A DNA stretch of 64,000 nt from Shinella yambaruensis. Lineage in GTDB: Bacteria > Pseudomonadota > Alphaproteobacteria > Rhizobiales > Rhizobiaceae. The first letter of the stretch is position 1, and each line of letters starts with the position of its first letter. A program made the translations under genes and the position numbers. The stretch spans positions 1 through 64,000 of the forward strand of contig NZ_JALJCK010000014.1 in assembly GCF_022899355.1 (NCBI RefSeq), written 5' to 3'. Positions 8,810-16,250 of the stretch are shown piece after piece. Under the pieces are notes generated by a model. The model had not been told where the DNA came from, made no database searches, and was given only the letters and a program-made list of their open reading frames with translations.

Positions 8810-9799
8810 ATGACGGAAGCCTTGCTGGAAGACCTTGAGATCGCCGTGCTGCTGCCCTGCTACAACGAGGCGCAGACGATCGGCGACGTCGTGAGCGGTT
8901 TCCGCGCCGCGCTGCCCTCGGCCCGCATCTATGTCTACGACAACAACTCCACGGATTCGACCGCGCTGCGCGCGGCGCTGGCGGGCGCGACCGTCGTGCG
9001 CGAACGCCGCCAGGGCAAGGGCAACGTGGTGCGCCGCATGTTCTCCGACATCGAGGCCGACATCTACATCATGGCCGACGGCGACGGCACCTATGCCGCC
9101 TCCGACGCGCCCGAGCTCATCCGCACGCTGATCACCGAGGGTGCCGACATGGTGGTCGGCACGCGCCGCGGCGTCACCGCCGATGCCGGCCGGCAGGGCC
9201 ACGCCTTCGGCAACCGCATCTTCAACACCCTCTTCCGCTCGCTGTTCGGCAACGATTTCTCCGACATCTTCTCCGGCTACCGCGCCTTCTCGCGCCGGTT
9301 CGCCAAGAGCTTCCCGGCCGTTTCCGGCGGATTCGAGATCGAGACGGAAATGTCGGTGCACGCCTCGCGCCTGCGCATGCCGATCGCCGAGCTGGAACTC
9401 GACTACGGCCGGCGGCCGGAGGGCTCGCATTCGAAGCTCTCGACCTTCAAGGACGGCGCGAAGATCCTCTGGATGTTCGCCATGCTGATGAAGGAGACGC
9501 GGCCCTTCGTGTTCTTCGGCGCGATCAGCGGCCTCTTCATGACGGCAAGCCTCACCTTCATGGCGCCGGTTCTGGCGGCCTATTTCCACACCGGCCTCGT
9601 CGAGCGCATGCCGACCTGGGTGTTTTCGCTCGCCCTGATGATGATCTCGTTCCTCGTCTTCTCCGCCGGCCTCATCCTCGATTCCCTGGCGCGCGCCAGA
9701 GCCGAGCAGCTGCGCATCCACTACATGAACCAGTCCGCCGGCCGGTACGTCCGCACCGCCCGCAAGGCGGACAAGGCGGCGCGGCATCTCGCGGCCTGA
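8810..9799 (+). CDS. Glycosyltransferase family 2 with C-terminal membrane anchor (polyprenyl-phosphate sugar synthase type)
   Basis: A 329-residue protein with a GT-A fold. IAVLLPCYNEAQTIGDVV opens the nucleotide-binding half, YVYDNNSTDST follows, and MADGDGTY near residue 85 is the DxD metal motif. GTRRG, then SGYRAFSRRFAKSFP and GFEIETEMSVHA match DPM1/GtrB-like enzymes. Two transmembrane helices (about 225-250 and 265-290) anchor it to the inner membrane. The likely reaction is transfer of a sugar from NDP-sugar to undecaprenyl phosphate. The ATG at 8810 was chosen because AGGAG lies only 2 nt before the ATG at 8801. It is first in a three-gene operon. Confidence 0.88.
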   Translation: MTEALLEDLEIAVLLPCYNEAQTIGDVVSGFRAALPSARIYVYDNNSTDSTALRAALAGATVVRERRQGKGNVVRRMFSDIEADIYIMADGDGTYAASDAPELIRTLITEGADMVVGTRRGVTADAGRQGHAFGNRIFNTLFRSLFGNDFSDIFSGYRAFSRRFAKSFPAVSGGFEIETEMSVHASRLRMPIAELELDYGRRPEGSHSKLSTFKDGAKILWMFAMLMKETRPFVFFGAISGLFMTASLTFMAPVLAAYFHTGLVERMPTWVFSLALMMISFLVFSAGLILDSLARARAEQLRIHYMNQSAGRYVRTARKADKAARHLAA

Positions 9800-9816
9800 T
9801 CGAACGGAAGACGACC

Positions 9817-10524
9817 ATGAACAGGGAAACCACCAACCGCATCCGTTTCGTGATCGAGGACGTGCTGCCGCCGATCCTGCGCGATTCCGCGCTGTTCAAG
9901 CAGGCCGCAAGCCTCGTCTGGGGCAAGCATATCGGCAAGCTCGCGACGTTCCGCGAGCGCGCGCCCTTCCTCACCGCCGCGGAATATGAGGATCTTTATC
10001 GCGAACATCCGCGTGTCCATGCCGGCACGGACAATTCGCGGGCCTGCATCGACCGCATCGTCGCCTCCATCGTCGGGGACAGCGTCTGCGACGTCGGCTG
10101 CGGCACCGGCGCGCTGCTCAGCCACATCAAGGCGGGCAATCCCGGCCTGAAGCGGCTGACGGGCGTCGATTTCGTCGTGGAGGATGCCGCGAGCATCGCC
10201 GGTGTCGAATATGTCGCGGCGATGATCGAATCCCTGCCCTTCGCGGACGGCGAGTTCGACACGGTCGTCTGCACCCATGTCATCGAGCATGTGCTGGAAT
10301 ACCGCCAGGCGATCGCGGAGCTGCGCCGCATCGCCCGGCGGCGGCTGATCATCGTCGTGCCGCGGGAGCGGGAATACCGCTACAGCTTCAACCCGCACTT
10401 CAACTTCTTCCCCTATACGCATTCCTTCCTGCGCGCCGTGCATCCCGTGCCGCAGCGCCATGTCTGCGTCGATATCGGCCGCGACATCTTCTACATGGAA
10501 GACCGCGCGGAGCCGGACGCGTGA
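9817..10524 (+). CDS. SAM-dependent methyltransferase, class I
   Basis: A 235-residue Rossmann methyltransferase. Motif I is VCDVGCGTGALLSHI (about residues 88-102), followed by LTGVDFVVEDA (motif II region) and FDTVVCTHVIEHVLEY (motif IV, UbiE/Methyltransf_11 type). It begins 17 nt after the GT2 gene and overlaps the next start by four bases, so the three genes form a tight operon. The context suggests methylation of a lipid-linked sugar or its acceptor; the substrate is unknown. Confidence 0.85.
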   Translation: MNRETTNRIRFVIEDVLPPILRDSALFKQAASLVWGKHIGKLATFRERAPFLTAAEYEDLYREHPRVHAGTDNSRACIDRIVASIVGDSVCDVGCGTGALLSHIKAGNPGLKRLTGVDFVVEDAASIAGVEYVAAMIESLPFADGEFDTVVCTHVIEHVLEYRQAIAELRRIARRRLIIVVPREREYRYSFNPHFNFFPYTHSFLRAVHPVPQRHVCVDIGRDIFYMEDRAEPDA

Positions 10525-10886
10525 CGACGAGCGCCTACAGCCCCGCGATCTGGGCCGGCCTCCTCGGCACGCCGCTCCTGATCGCGGCAGGACAGGTGCT
10601 GTTCAAGCTGACGAGCGGCACGACCGGCGACTTCGGCCTCAAGGGGCTGGCGGCGCTGGCGTTCAACCCGCTGCTGCTGCTGGCGCTCGCGATCTACGGG
10701 GCCGGCACAGTCATCTGGATCTTCGTGCTGAAGGCGGTGCCGCTGACGATCGGCTATTCCTTCATGGCGCTGACCTTCTGCTTCGTGCCGCTCCTCGCCA
10801 GCCTCTTCCTCGGCGAGGCGCTGACGCTGCGCTATGCGCTCGGCGCCTTTCTCATCATCGGCGGCATGCTCGTCATCAACGGCTGA
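10521..10886 (+). CDS. Small EamA/SMR-like membrane protein (ArnE/F-type flippase subunit-like)
   Basis: A 121-residue protein with four hydrophobic helices. The C-terminal half (GYSFMALTFCFVPLLASLFLGEALTL followed by ALGAFLIIGGMLVI) is the typical end of an SMR/DMT transporter. It starts with GTG at 10521, overlapping the methyltransferase stop (GTGA). The position after a GT2 and a methyltransferase gene parallels the ArnE/ArnF flippases that follow ArnC-type glycosyltransferases. Flipping of a lipid-linked sugar across the inner membrane is therefore inferred from size and context, not shown. Confidence 0.75.
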   Translation: MTTSAYSPAIWAGLLGTPLLIAAGQVLFKLTSGTTGDFGLKGLAALAFNPLLLLALAIYGAGTVIWIFVLKAVPLTIGYSFMALTFCFVPLLASLFLGEALTLRYALGAFLIIGGMLVING

Positions 10887-10888
10887 GC

Positions 10889-11662
10889 CTATCCTTCGAA
10901 ATGCGCCCGCGTCTCGGCATCCGCCGGGAAGAAGCTCTCGATCAGCACGCCCTGCACCAGCGCGTCCTGCGCCGAGCCGAAGGAAGTGAGCGTGGTGATC
11001 CAGTTGAAGTGCTTTGTCCCGATCTTCATCTCGATCGGCAGGATCGGCAGCCGGTCCGTCTCCGGAAAGGCCTCCAGCGCGGCCCGGATGTCGGCGGCGC
11101 CGGCCAGCCTTTCGATGCGCTTCGAAAGCGGGCTGCGCGGGCCCTGCAGCCAGGCCTCGGCGCGGATGCGATGCACGAGGTCGGCGGCCGATTGCGCCCA
11201 GTTGACGACGATCGAGCGCAGCGGCGTCGGGCCGAGATAGGCATCGAGGAAATTGTCGCCCGGCGAGACCGCGATGCCCGCCATGCCGGCAAGGCCGAGA
11301 AAGGCCTGGTTGGCGGCGAGCACGTTGTATTCATGGTCGAAGACGACGCCCGGATAGGGATCGTGCCGCGCGAGGATGAGGCCGATCGCCTCCGCCACGG
11401 CCGGCGGAAAGGCCGCAAGGCTCGCCGCCGGCGCCGTCGCGAAGCGCGGGCGGAAGCCGGCGGCGGAAAACAGCATGCCCTGGTCGCGCGCGGGAATGTC
11501 GAGCACGGCGGAGAGGCGAAGGATCATGCCTTCCGAGGGGCGCGAGCGGCCGGTTTCGAGGAACGAGAGATGGCGGGCGGAGATGCCGGCCTCGGTCGCC
11601 AGCTCCAGCTGGCTCATGCGCCGGTGGCTGCGCCATTCCTTCAGGTGTTCGCCGAATTCCAT
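10889..11662 (-). CDS. XRE-family regulator with MmyB-like ligand-binding domain
   Basis: A 257-residue protein with an N-terminal HTH_3 domain (GEHLKEWRSHRRMSQLELATEAGISARHLSFLETGRSRPS, about 4-45) and a C-terminal MmyB-like/PAS-like domain (about 95-250: DHEYNVLAANQAFL). MmyB domains bind small hydrophobic ligands in actinobacterial and proteobacterial regulators. The start ATG has GGGAGG seven bases upstream. It is divergent from a small membrane protein gene, with a perfect palindrome between them. It abuts the convergent operon ending at 10886. Confidence 0.88.
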   Translation of the reverse strand: MEFGEHLKEWRSHRRMSQLELATEAGISARHLSFLETGRSRPSEGMILRLSAVLDIPARDQGMLFSAAGFRPRFATAPAASLAAFPPAVAEAIGLILARHDPYPGVVFDHEYNVLAANQAFLGLAGMAGIAVSPGDNFLDAYLGPTPLRSIVVNWAQSAADLVHRIRAEAWLQGPRSPLSKRIERLAGAADIRAALEAFPETDRLPILPIEMKIGTKHFNWITTLTSFGSAQDALVQGVLIESFFPADAETRAHFEG

Positions 11663-11716
11663 TGTCGCCTCCCGTTCGGTGCCCGCGTACTCAACAGGAA
11701 GCGCGGCATGATTTCC

Positions 11717-11733
11717 ATTACCTCCAAGGTAAT
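11717..11733. promoter_or_regulatory. Palindromic operator candidate
   Basis: ATTACCT-CCA-AGGTAAT, a perfect 7+7 palindrome with a 3-bp centre. It lies midway between the divergent XRE regulator (start 11662) and the membrane protein gene (start 11790). Symmetry and position suggest the binding site of the adjacent XRE regulator. Confidence 0.75.
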
Positions 11734-11789
11734 TGGTTTGCATCCCCGCCCTCGGCAGGATGGGCCCATCGAAACGAAAGGAGCCTACC

Positions 11790-12200
11790 ATGTTCGCCAC
11801 CCTCAACCGCAACCTTCTGAAGTCCGTCATGCTCTTCGACGGCGTCTTCTCGCTGGCCGTGGCCGCCGGCCTCTTCGCCTTCTCCGGCCCGGTCGGCGCC
11901 CTCGTCGGCCCGCATGCGACGCCGGCCGTCCTCCACGGCTTTGCCGCCTTCTTCGTCGTCTGGGGCGTCTTCCACGTCGCCGTCGGCCGGCAGGCGCGGC
12001 CTTCGCCCGCTGCCGTCCGCGTCGCCATCGCCGGCGATACGGCCTGGCTCATCGGCAGCCTCGCCGTCCTCGTCTTCGCCAGCGGCGGGCTGACCTTCGC
12101 CGGCATGGGCCTCATCGCGCTCGCCGCCGTCGCGGTCGCCGACATCATGCTGCTCAAGCAGATCGGCCTTGGCCGGCAGCAGCGCGCCGCGCTTGCCTGA
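11790..12200 (+). CDS. Small integral membrane protein, unknown function
   Basis: A 136-residue protein with four predicted transmembrane helices (about 12-33, 43-63, 75-95 and 100-122) and short basic termini. AAAGGAG precedes the ATG at a good distance. I do not recognise a characterised family. It is divergent from an XRE/MmyB-type regulator across a palindromic site, which implies that its expression is controlled by a small ligand. Confidence 0.75.
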   Translation: MFATLNRNLLKSVMLFDGVFSLAVAAGLFAFSGPVGALVGPHATPAVLHGFAAFFVVWGVFHVAVGRQARPSPAAVRVAIAGDTAWLIGSLAVLVFASGGLTFAGMGLIALAAVAVADIMLLKQIGLGRQQRAALA

Positions 12201-12353
12201 CCGCACCGATGCCCGCATCCCCTTCGCCCTCGCCAAAAGCGGGGGCGCTGCCGTTCCAGGTCCCGCGCAACGCGTCATCTATCACCTGGGGGAGATTCCC
12301 CTTCTCCGAAAAATGCACTACCGTCGCGCCCGATTGAACACGGGGAGCCTTTC

Positions 12354-13379
12354 ATGCGCGTCATTTTTTCCGAGGACCACAAGCTCAGGAACGCCCGCAG
12401 CGAGCTTTACGGCGGCGAGCTGGTGGCGCCCTTCGAGGCGCCGTTCCGGGCGGAATGGATCCTGGCGGCGGTCAAGGATGCCGGCTTCACCGACGTTTCC
12501 GCGCCGGAACGCCACGGGCTCGAGACCGCGCTGAAGGTGCATGACGCCGGCTACCTTTCCTTCCTGGAAGGGGCTTGGGAGAAATGGAAGGCCGCCGGCT
12601 ACAGGGGCGAGGCCATCGCCACCTCGTTCCCCGTGCGCCGCACCTCGCCGCGCATCCCGACCCAGATCGACGGCCTGCTCGGCTATTATTGCAACGCCAC
12701 GGAAACGGCGATCTCGCCCGGCACCTGGGAAGCCGCCGTCTCCTCCATGCAGAGCGCGGTGACCGCGGCCGATATCGTCGCGGACGGCGCGAAGGCCGCC
12801 TTCGCGCTCTGCCGCCCGCCGGGCCACCATGCCGGCATCGACAGCTTCGGCGGCTATTGCTTCATCAACAACGCCGCCGTCGCCGCCCAGCGCTTCCTCG
12901 ACAAGGGCGCGAAGAAGGTTGCCGTGCTCGACGTCGACTTCCACCACGGCAACGGCACGCAGGACATTTTCTACGAGCGGGGCGACGTCTATTTCGCCTC
13001 GCTGCACGGCGATCCGGCCGAAGCCTTCCCGCATTTCCTCGGTTATGCGGAAGAGACCGGCAAGGGCGCCGGCGAAGGCACGACGCAGAACTATCCCATG
13101 CCGCCCGGCACGCCCTTCTCCGTCTGGGAAGCGGCGCTCACCGATGCCCTGAAGCGCATTTCGGCCTTCGGCGCCGAGGTCATCGTGCTCTCGCTCGGCG
13201 TCGATACCTTCGAGAAGGATCCGATCTCCTTCTTCAAGCTGACCTCGCCGGATTACATCACGATGGGACGGGCGGTCGCGGCAAGCGGCGTGCCGGTGCT
13301 CGTCGTCATGGAAGGCGGCTACGGCGTGCCGGAAATCGGCCCCAACGTCGCCAACACGCTGAAGGGCATTGCCGGCTGA
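12354..13379 (+). CDS. Histone deacetylase-family amidohydrolase (acetylpolyamine amidohydrolase-like)
   Basis: A 341-residue zinc hydrolase of the arginase/deacetylase fold. Active-site signatures are present in order: LCRPPGHHAGIDSFGGYCFINNAA (catalytic His-His pair), VAVLDVDFHHGNGTQDIF (zinc Asp and His), LSLGVDTFEKDP (zinc Asp) and VMEGGYG (transition-state Tyr region). The N-terminal MRVIFSEDHKLRN and the overall length match bacterial acetylpolyamine amidohydrolases (AphA), which deacetylate N-acetylated putrescine/cadaverine. Substrate assignment is by family resemblance. It appears monocistronic. Confidence 0.92.
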   Translation: MRVIFSEDHKLRNARSELYGGELVAPFEAPFRAEWILAAVKDAGFTDVSAPERHGLETALKVHDAGYLSFLEGAWEKWKAAGYRGEAIATSFPVRRTSPRIPTQIDGLLGYYCNATETAISPGTWEAAVSSMQSAVTAADIVADGAKAAFALCRPPGHHAGIDSFGGYCFINNAAVAAQRFLDKGAKKVAVLDVDFHHGNGTQDIFYERGDVYFASLHGDPAEAFPHFLGYAEETGKGAGEGTTQNYPMPPGTPFSVWEAALTDALKRISAFGAEVIVLSLGVDTFEKDPISFFKLTSPDYITMGRAVAASGVPVLVVMEGGYGVPEIGPNVANTLKGIAG

Positions 13380-13443
13380 GGCCAGCATCAATTTTCCTGA
13401 AGCAAGGCGTCACGATTATCCATTTGCCGCGTGACGCCCCCTC

Positions 13444-13512
13444 CTCTAGAGCATTTCCAGCCGAAGCGAAGTCGCTTTTTGCGTCGGATAATGCGGTAAA
13501 AACAAGAATCTG
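13444..13512. repeat. Rhizobial-type intergenic repeat
   Basis: The segment begins TCTAGAGCATTTCCAG and ends GGTAAAAACAAGAATCTGGAG, with an internal hairpin AGCGAAGTCGCTT. The outer parts pair imperfectly (AGAGCATTTCCAG with the CTGGAGCAC end), as in the TAGAGC-type intergenic elements widespread in Rhizobiaceae. It sits between the HDAC-family gene and the EamA gene, immediately upstream of the latter's ribosome-binding site. Confidence 0.5.
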
Positions 13513-13532
13513 GAGCACCGGGAGGGCTTTTC

Positions 13533-14438
13533 ATGGCCGACCAACGGACAGCGACGGGCGGCGGGCTTTCGGGCTCGGGCAATGCGGGTCTCCTCACCGG
13601 CATCCTGCTATGCTTCGGCTCGATGTCGAGCATCCAGTTCGGCTCGGCTTTCTCGGCGACCGCGATCGATGCCTACGGCCCCTCGACCACCACATTCCTG
13701 CGCCTCGTCATGGCGGCTGCGATCCTGGCCCTGATCGTTCGTCCGCCGATGCGCGCCTACAGCCGCGACCAGTGGAAGAGCGCCATGCTGCTCGGCGCCA
13801 CCATGGCGGCAATGACACTCTGTTTCTTCGCGGCGATCCACCGCATCCCGCTCGGCCTTGCCGTCGCCATCGAGTTCCTCGGGCCGCTGGCGGTCGCCAC
13901 CTGGTCGCTCGGCGCGGGCTGGCGGTTGATCTGGCCTGGCGCGGCCTTTATCGGCGTCGTGCTGCTGTCGCATGACGGCGCGGGCTGGGTCGGCGATCCC
14001 ATGGGCATGCTGTTTGCCTGCGGTGCCGGCGTCGGCTGGGGCACCTACATCATCCTCATGAAGAAGACCGGCGCAGCGTTCAAGGGGCTCGAAGGGCTCT
14101 CCATGTCGCTGGTCTTCGCGGCCATCGTCGCGGCCCCCTTCGGCCTGCCGCGCGCCGCCGAGGCGCTGAACCCGGAAGGGCTCGGCATGATCCTCGGCCT
14201 TGCCGTGCTCGTGCCGCTCCTGCCCTATGCGCTGGAGATGACCGCGCTGCGCCGCATGCCGATGTCGGCCTTCGGCATCCTGATGAGCCTGGAGCCGGCG
14301 CTCGGCGCGCTCGCCGGCTTCCTCGTGCTCAGCCAGCCGATGACGCCCCTGCAGATGCTCGGCACGGCGCTGGTGGTGGCGGCAAGCGCGGGTGTCACGT
14401 CCAGCGGAAAGGACGAAGGCGAGGGGAAAACCGCCTGA
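13533..14438 (+). CDS. EamA-family transporter (RhtA-like)
   Basis: A 301-residue inner-membrane protein with about ten transmembrane segments in two EamA repeats. The segment ALEMTALRRMPMSAFGILMSLEPALGALAGFLVLSQ near the C-terminus is very close to RhtA-type threonine/homoserine exporters, where the last repeat carries the SLEPA motif. It probably exports amino acids or related metabolites. A GGGAGGG ribosome-binding site precedes the ATG at 13533. It is unrelated in sequence detail to the EamA protein at 3061-3975. Confidence 0.88.
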   Translation: MADQRTATGGGLSGSGNAGLLTGILLCFGSMSSIQFGSAFSATAIDAYGPSTTTFLRLVMAAAILALIVRPPMRAYSRDQWKSAMLLGATMAAMTLCFFAAIHRIPLGLAVAIEFLGPLAVATWSLGAGWRLIWPGAAFIGVVLLSHDGAGWVGDPMGMLFACGAGVGWGTYIILMKKTGAAFKGLEGLSMSLVFAAIVAAPFGLPRAAEALNPEGLGMILGLAVLVPLLPYALEMTALRRMPMSAFGILMSLEPALGALAGFLVLSQPMTPLQMLGTALVVAASAGVTSSGKDEGEGKTA

Positions 14439-14511
14439 AAGCGGCCTCTTTCATGTTCCTGCCGCAATCGCTAGGTTGAAGCAGAATCATCGACGTTTCC
14501 GGGGACACTCC

Positions 14512-15177
14512 ATGTACAAGAAAGTTGCGCTCGTCGCGCTCGCCGCGACCTACCTTTCCGCCTGCACGACGACGGATCCCTATACGGGCGAGCAGAAGGT
14601 TTCCAACACGGCCGGCGGTGCGGCGATCGGTGCGGGCGTCGGCGCGGTTGCCGGCCTCCTGATCGGCAACAACCCGGTGCAGCGCCGCAATGCCGCGCTG
14701 ATCGGCGCCGGCGTCGGGGCGCTGGCGGGCGGCGCCATCGGCAACTACATGGACAACCAGGAAGCCGAGCTGCGCGCCCAGCTTCAGGGCACCGGCGTTT
14801 CCGTCACGCGCATGGGCGACCGCATCATCCTCAACATGCCGTCGAACGTCACCTTCGCCACCGACCAGGACCAGGTGATCCCGCCGTTCTATCCGACGCT
14901 CGATTCGGTCGCGCTCGTCTTGCGCAAGTTCGACAAGACGCTGATCGACGTCGACGGCCACACCGATTCGGTCGGCAATGCCGGCTACAACATGGACCTC
15001 TCCAACCGCCGCGCCAACTCGGTCGCCAACTATCTGGCCGGCCGCGGCGTCGACCCGCGCCGCATGTCGGCGATGGGTTACGGCCTGGAACGCCCGATCG
15101 CCTCCAACGCCTCGGAAGCCGGCCGCGCGCAGAACCGTCGCGTCGAGATCGCGATTTCGCCGCTCAAGCAGGGCTGA
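14512..15177 (+). CDS. OmpA-family lipoprotein with glycine-zipper region
   Basis: A 221-residue outer-membrane lipoprotein. The signal peptide ends in the lipobox LSAC, with Cys18 as the lipidation site. Residues about 35-80 form glycine-zipper repeats (AAIGAGVGAVAGLLIGN, IGAGVGALAGGAIGNYM). Residues about 100-215 are the OmpA peptidoglycan-binding domain, with DVDGHTDSVGNAGYNMDLSNRRANSVANYL and ending NRRVEIAI. It anchors the outer membrane to peptidoglycan and resembles the YiaD/Pal-like proteins. The start at 14512 gives a correct signal peptide; upstream codons of the frame do not. Confidence 0.92.
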   Translation: MYKKVALVALAATYLSACTTTDPYTGEQKVSNTAGGAAIGAGVGAVAGLLIGNNPVQRRNAALIGAGVGALAGGAIGNYMDNQEAELRAQLQGTGVSVTRMGDRIILNMPSNVTFATDQDQVIPPFYPTLDSVALVLRKFDKTLIDVDGHTDSVGNAGYNMDLSNRRANSVANYLAGRGVDPRRMSAMGYGLERPIASNASEAGRAQNRRVEIAISPLKQG

Positions 15178-15204
15178 TCCGTCGGCGGTTGGCGCGTCGG
15201 GCCG

Positions 15205-16029
15205 TCACGGCCCTTCGCGGCCCGGCCCCCATTCCAGCCGCTTGTAGTCGAAACCGTATTTCAAGGTCGGCTTGACGATCTCGAAATAGGGCGAGAGGTC
15301 GAAGTCGCGCGGCGTATAGAGCGAATGATGGCGGATATGCAGGATTTCCTCGCGCGAATAGGTCGAGGTCGCCGCGGCATGGCCGGGCGCGCGCGTGACG
15401 TCCGGCAGGATCGGGTAGCGGATCATCTCGAAGGCTTCCGCAATCAGCGTCGAGCAGATCGCCCGCGTCGGATCGCCTGAGCCGAAGGCGATCAGGCGGC
15501 GGCGCCAGCGCACCGGCACGGGCGGCGTCGGCAGGAAGTAGCGCAGCATGTCCGTGATGTTCTTCAGATCGTATTTCAGGCCGAGGCGCGAGACCATGAA
15601 GGCAATGAGCGCGTCGCGATCCTCCGGCGTCAGCCCGACCGGGCGGCAGATGCGCGTGTTGTAGGTACGGTACTTGGTGAGCGGCACGGCGACGCAGCCC
15701 TCGCCGAGATTGACCTCGATGAGCTGCGGGCGCTGCGTGGCGGGCAGCGCCGCCTGGTCCAGCGTCAGCGGCACCTCGTCGCCGACGAAGAACGCGGCAT
15801 GGGACCAGGTGGACTGCGTCAGGTACTTGATCGCCGCCGAGACCTTCTGGTTGCCCTCCACCAGAAGCACGTCGCCGGGCCGCAGCGTGCGCGCCAGCGT
15901 TTCGGGGTCGGAGGGCGTATAGGGCTCGTAGCCGGAGGTCTGGCTTTGCAGCTTGTCGGCGAAACGGCGGCCGATGCGATCGAGCAGCGTGTCGCGGCTT
16001 GCGTTAAGCGGCTTCAGTCCGGCGGTCAC
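15205..16029 (-). CDS. YiiX/YebB-like NlpC/P60-superfamily cysteine peptidase
   Basis: A 274-residue protein with the permuted-papain layout of the YiiX/YebB-like group. LRPGDVLLVEGNQKVSAAIKYLTQSTWSHAAFFVGD carries the conserved His, and RAICSTLIAEAFEMI carries the catalytic Cys. These proteins are thought to cleave amide or ester bonds in envelope or lipid substrates. I chose the GTG at 16029, which has AAGGA six bases upstream. The frame stays open to an ATG at 16119, but that adds 30 low-complexity residues. No partner gene is evident. Confidence 0.8.
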   Translation of the reverse strand: MTAGLKPLNASRDTLLDRIGRRFADKLQSQTSGYEPYTPSDPETLARTLRPGDVLLVEGNQKVSAAIKYLTQSTWSHAAFFVGDEVPLTLDQAALPATQRPQLIEVNLGEGCVAVPLTKYRTYNTRICRPVGLTPEDRDALIAFMVSRLGLKYDLKNITDMLRYFLPTPPVPVRWRRRLIAFGSGDPTRAICSTLIAEAFEMIRYPILPDVTRAPGHAAATSTYSREEILHIRHHSLYTPRDFDLSPYFEIVKPTLKYGFDYKRLEWGPGREGP

Positions 16030-16074
16030 GTCGCGTCCTTCGCAGTGTGGATCGTTTCCGCTTTTCCCCGAATC

Positions 16075-16152
16075 GCGAAAACGCTCCATCTGTTTGTCTT
16101 TACGCAATTCCGGACGCAAAACCGCTGCGCACTTTTGCTGGAATTGCTCCAG
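16075..16152. repeat. Dispersed intergenic repeat, copy 2
   Basis: The segment contains ACGCAATTCCGGACGCAAAA and GCACTTTTGCTGGAATTGCTCC. The CTTTTGCTGGAATTGCTCC part recurs at 4577-4594. GCAATTCC and GGAATTGC pair, giving an imperfect long hairpin. This is the composition of rhizobial intergenic mosaic elements. It lies upstream of the YiiX-like gene and behind mbfA. Confidence 0.55.
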
Positions 16153-16219
16153 GCCCCGGCCACTCTAGCCTTACGCGCGACATCCTGTCGAGGTTGACCG
16201 GAGCAGCTTCGATCCTATA

Positions 16220-16236
16220 TTTAGAATTATTCTAAA
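16220..16236. promoter_or_regulatory. Iron control element (ICE, Irr-binding motif)
   Basis: TTTAGAATTATTCTAAA is a perfect 7+7 palindrome with a 3-bp centre, the canonical Irr box of Rhizobiales. It lies 14 bp before the mbfA start. In this group Irr represses iron-storage and export genes, including mbfA, when iron is low. The site predicts direct Irr control here. Confidence 0.92.
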
Positions 16237-16250
16237 CTGGATTGTCGTCA

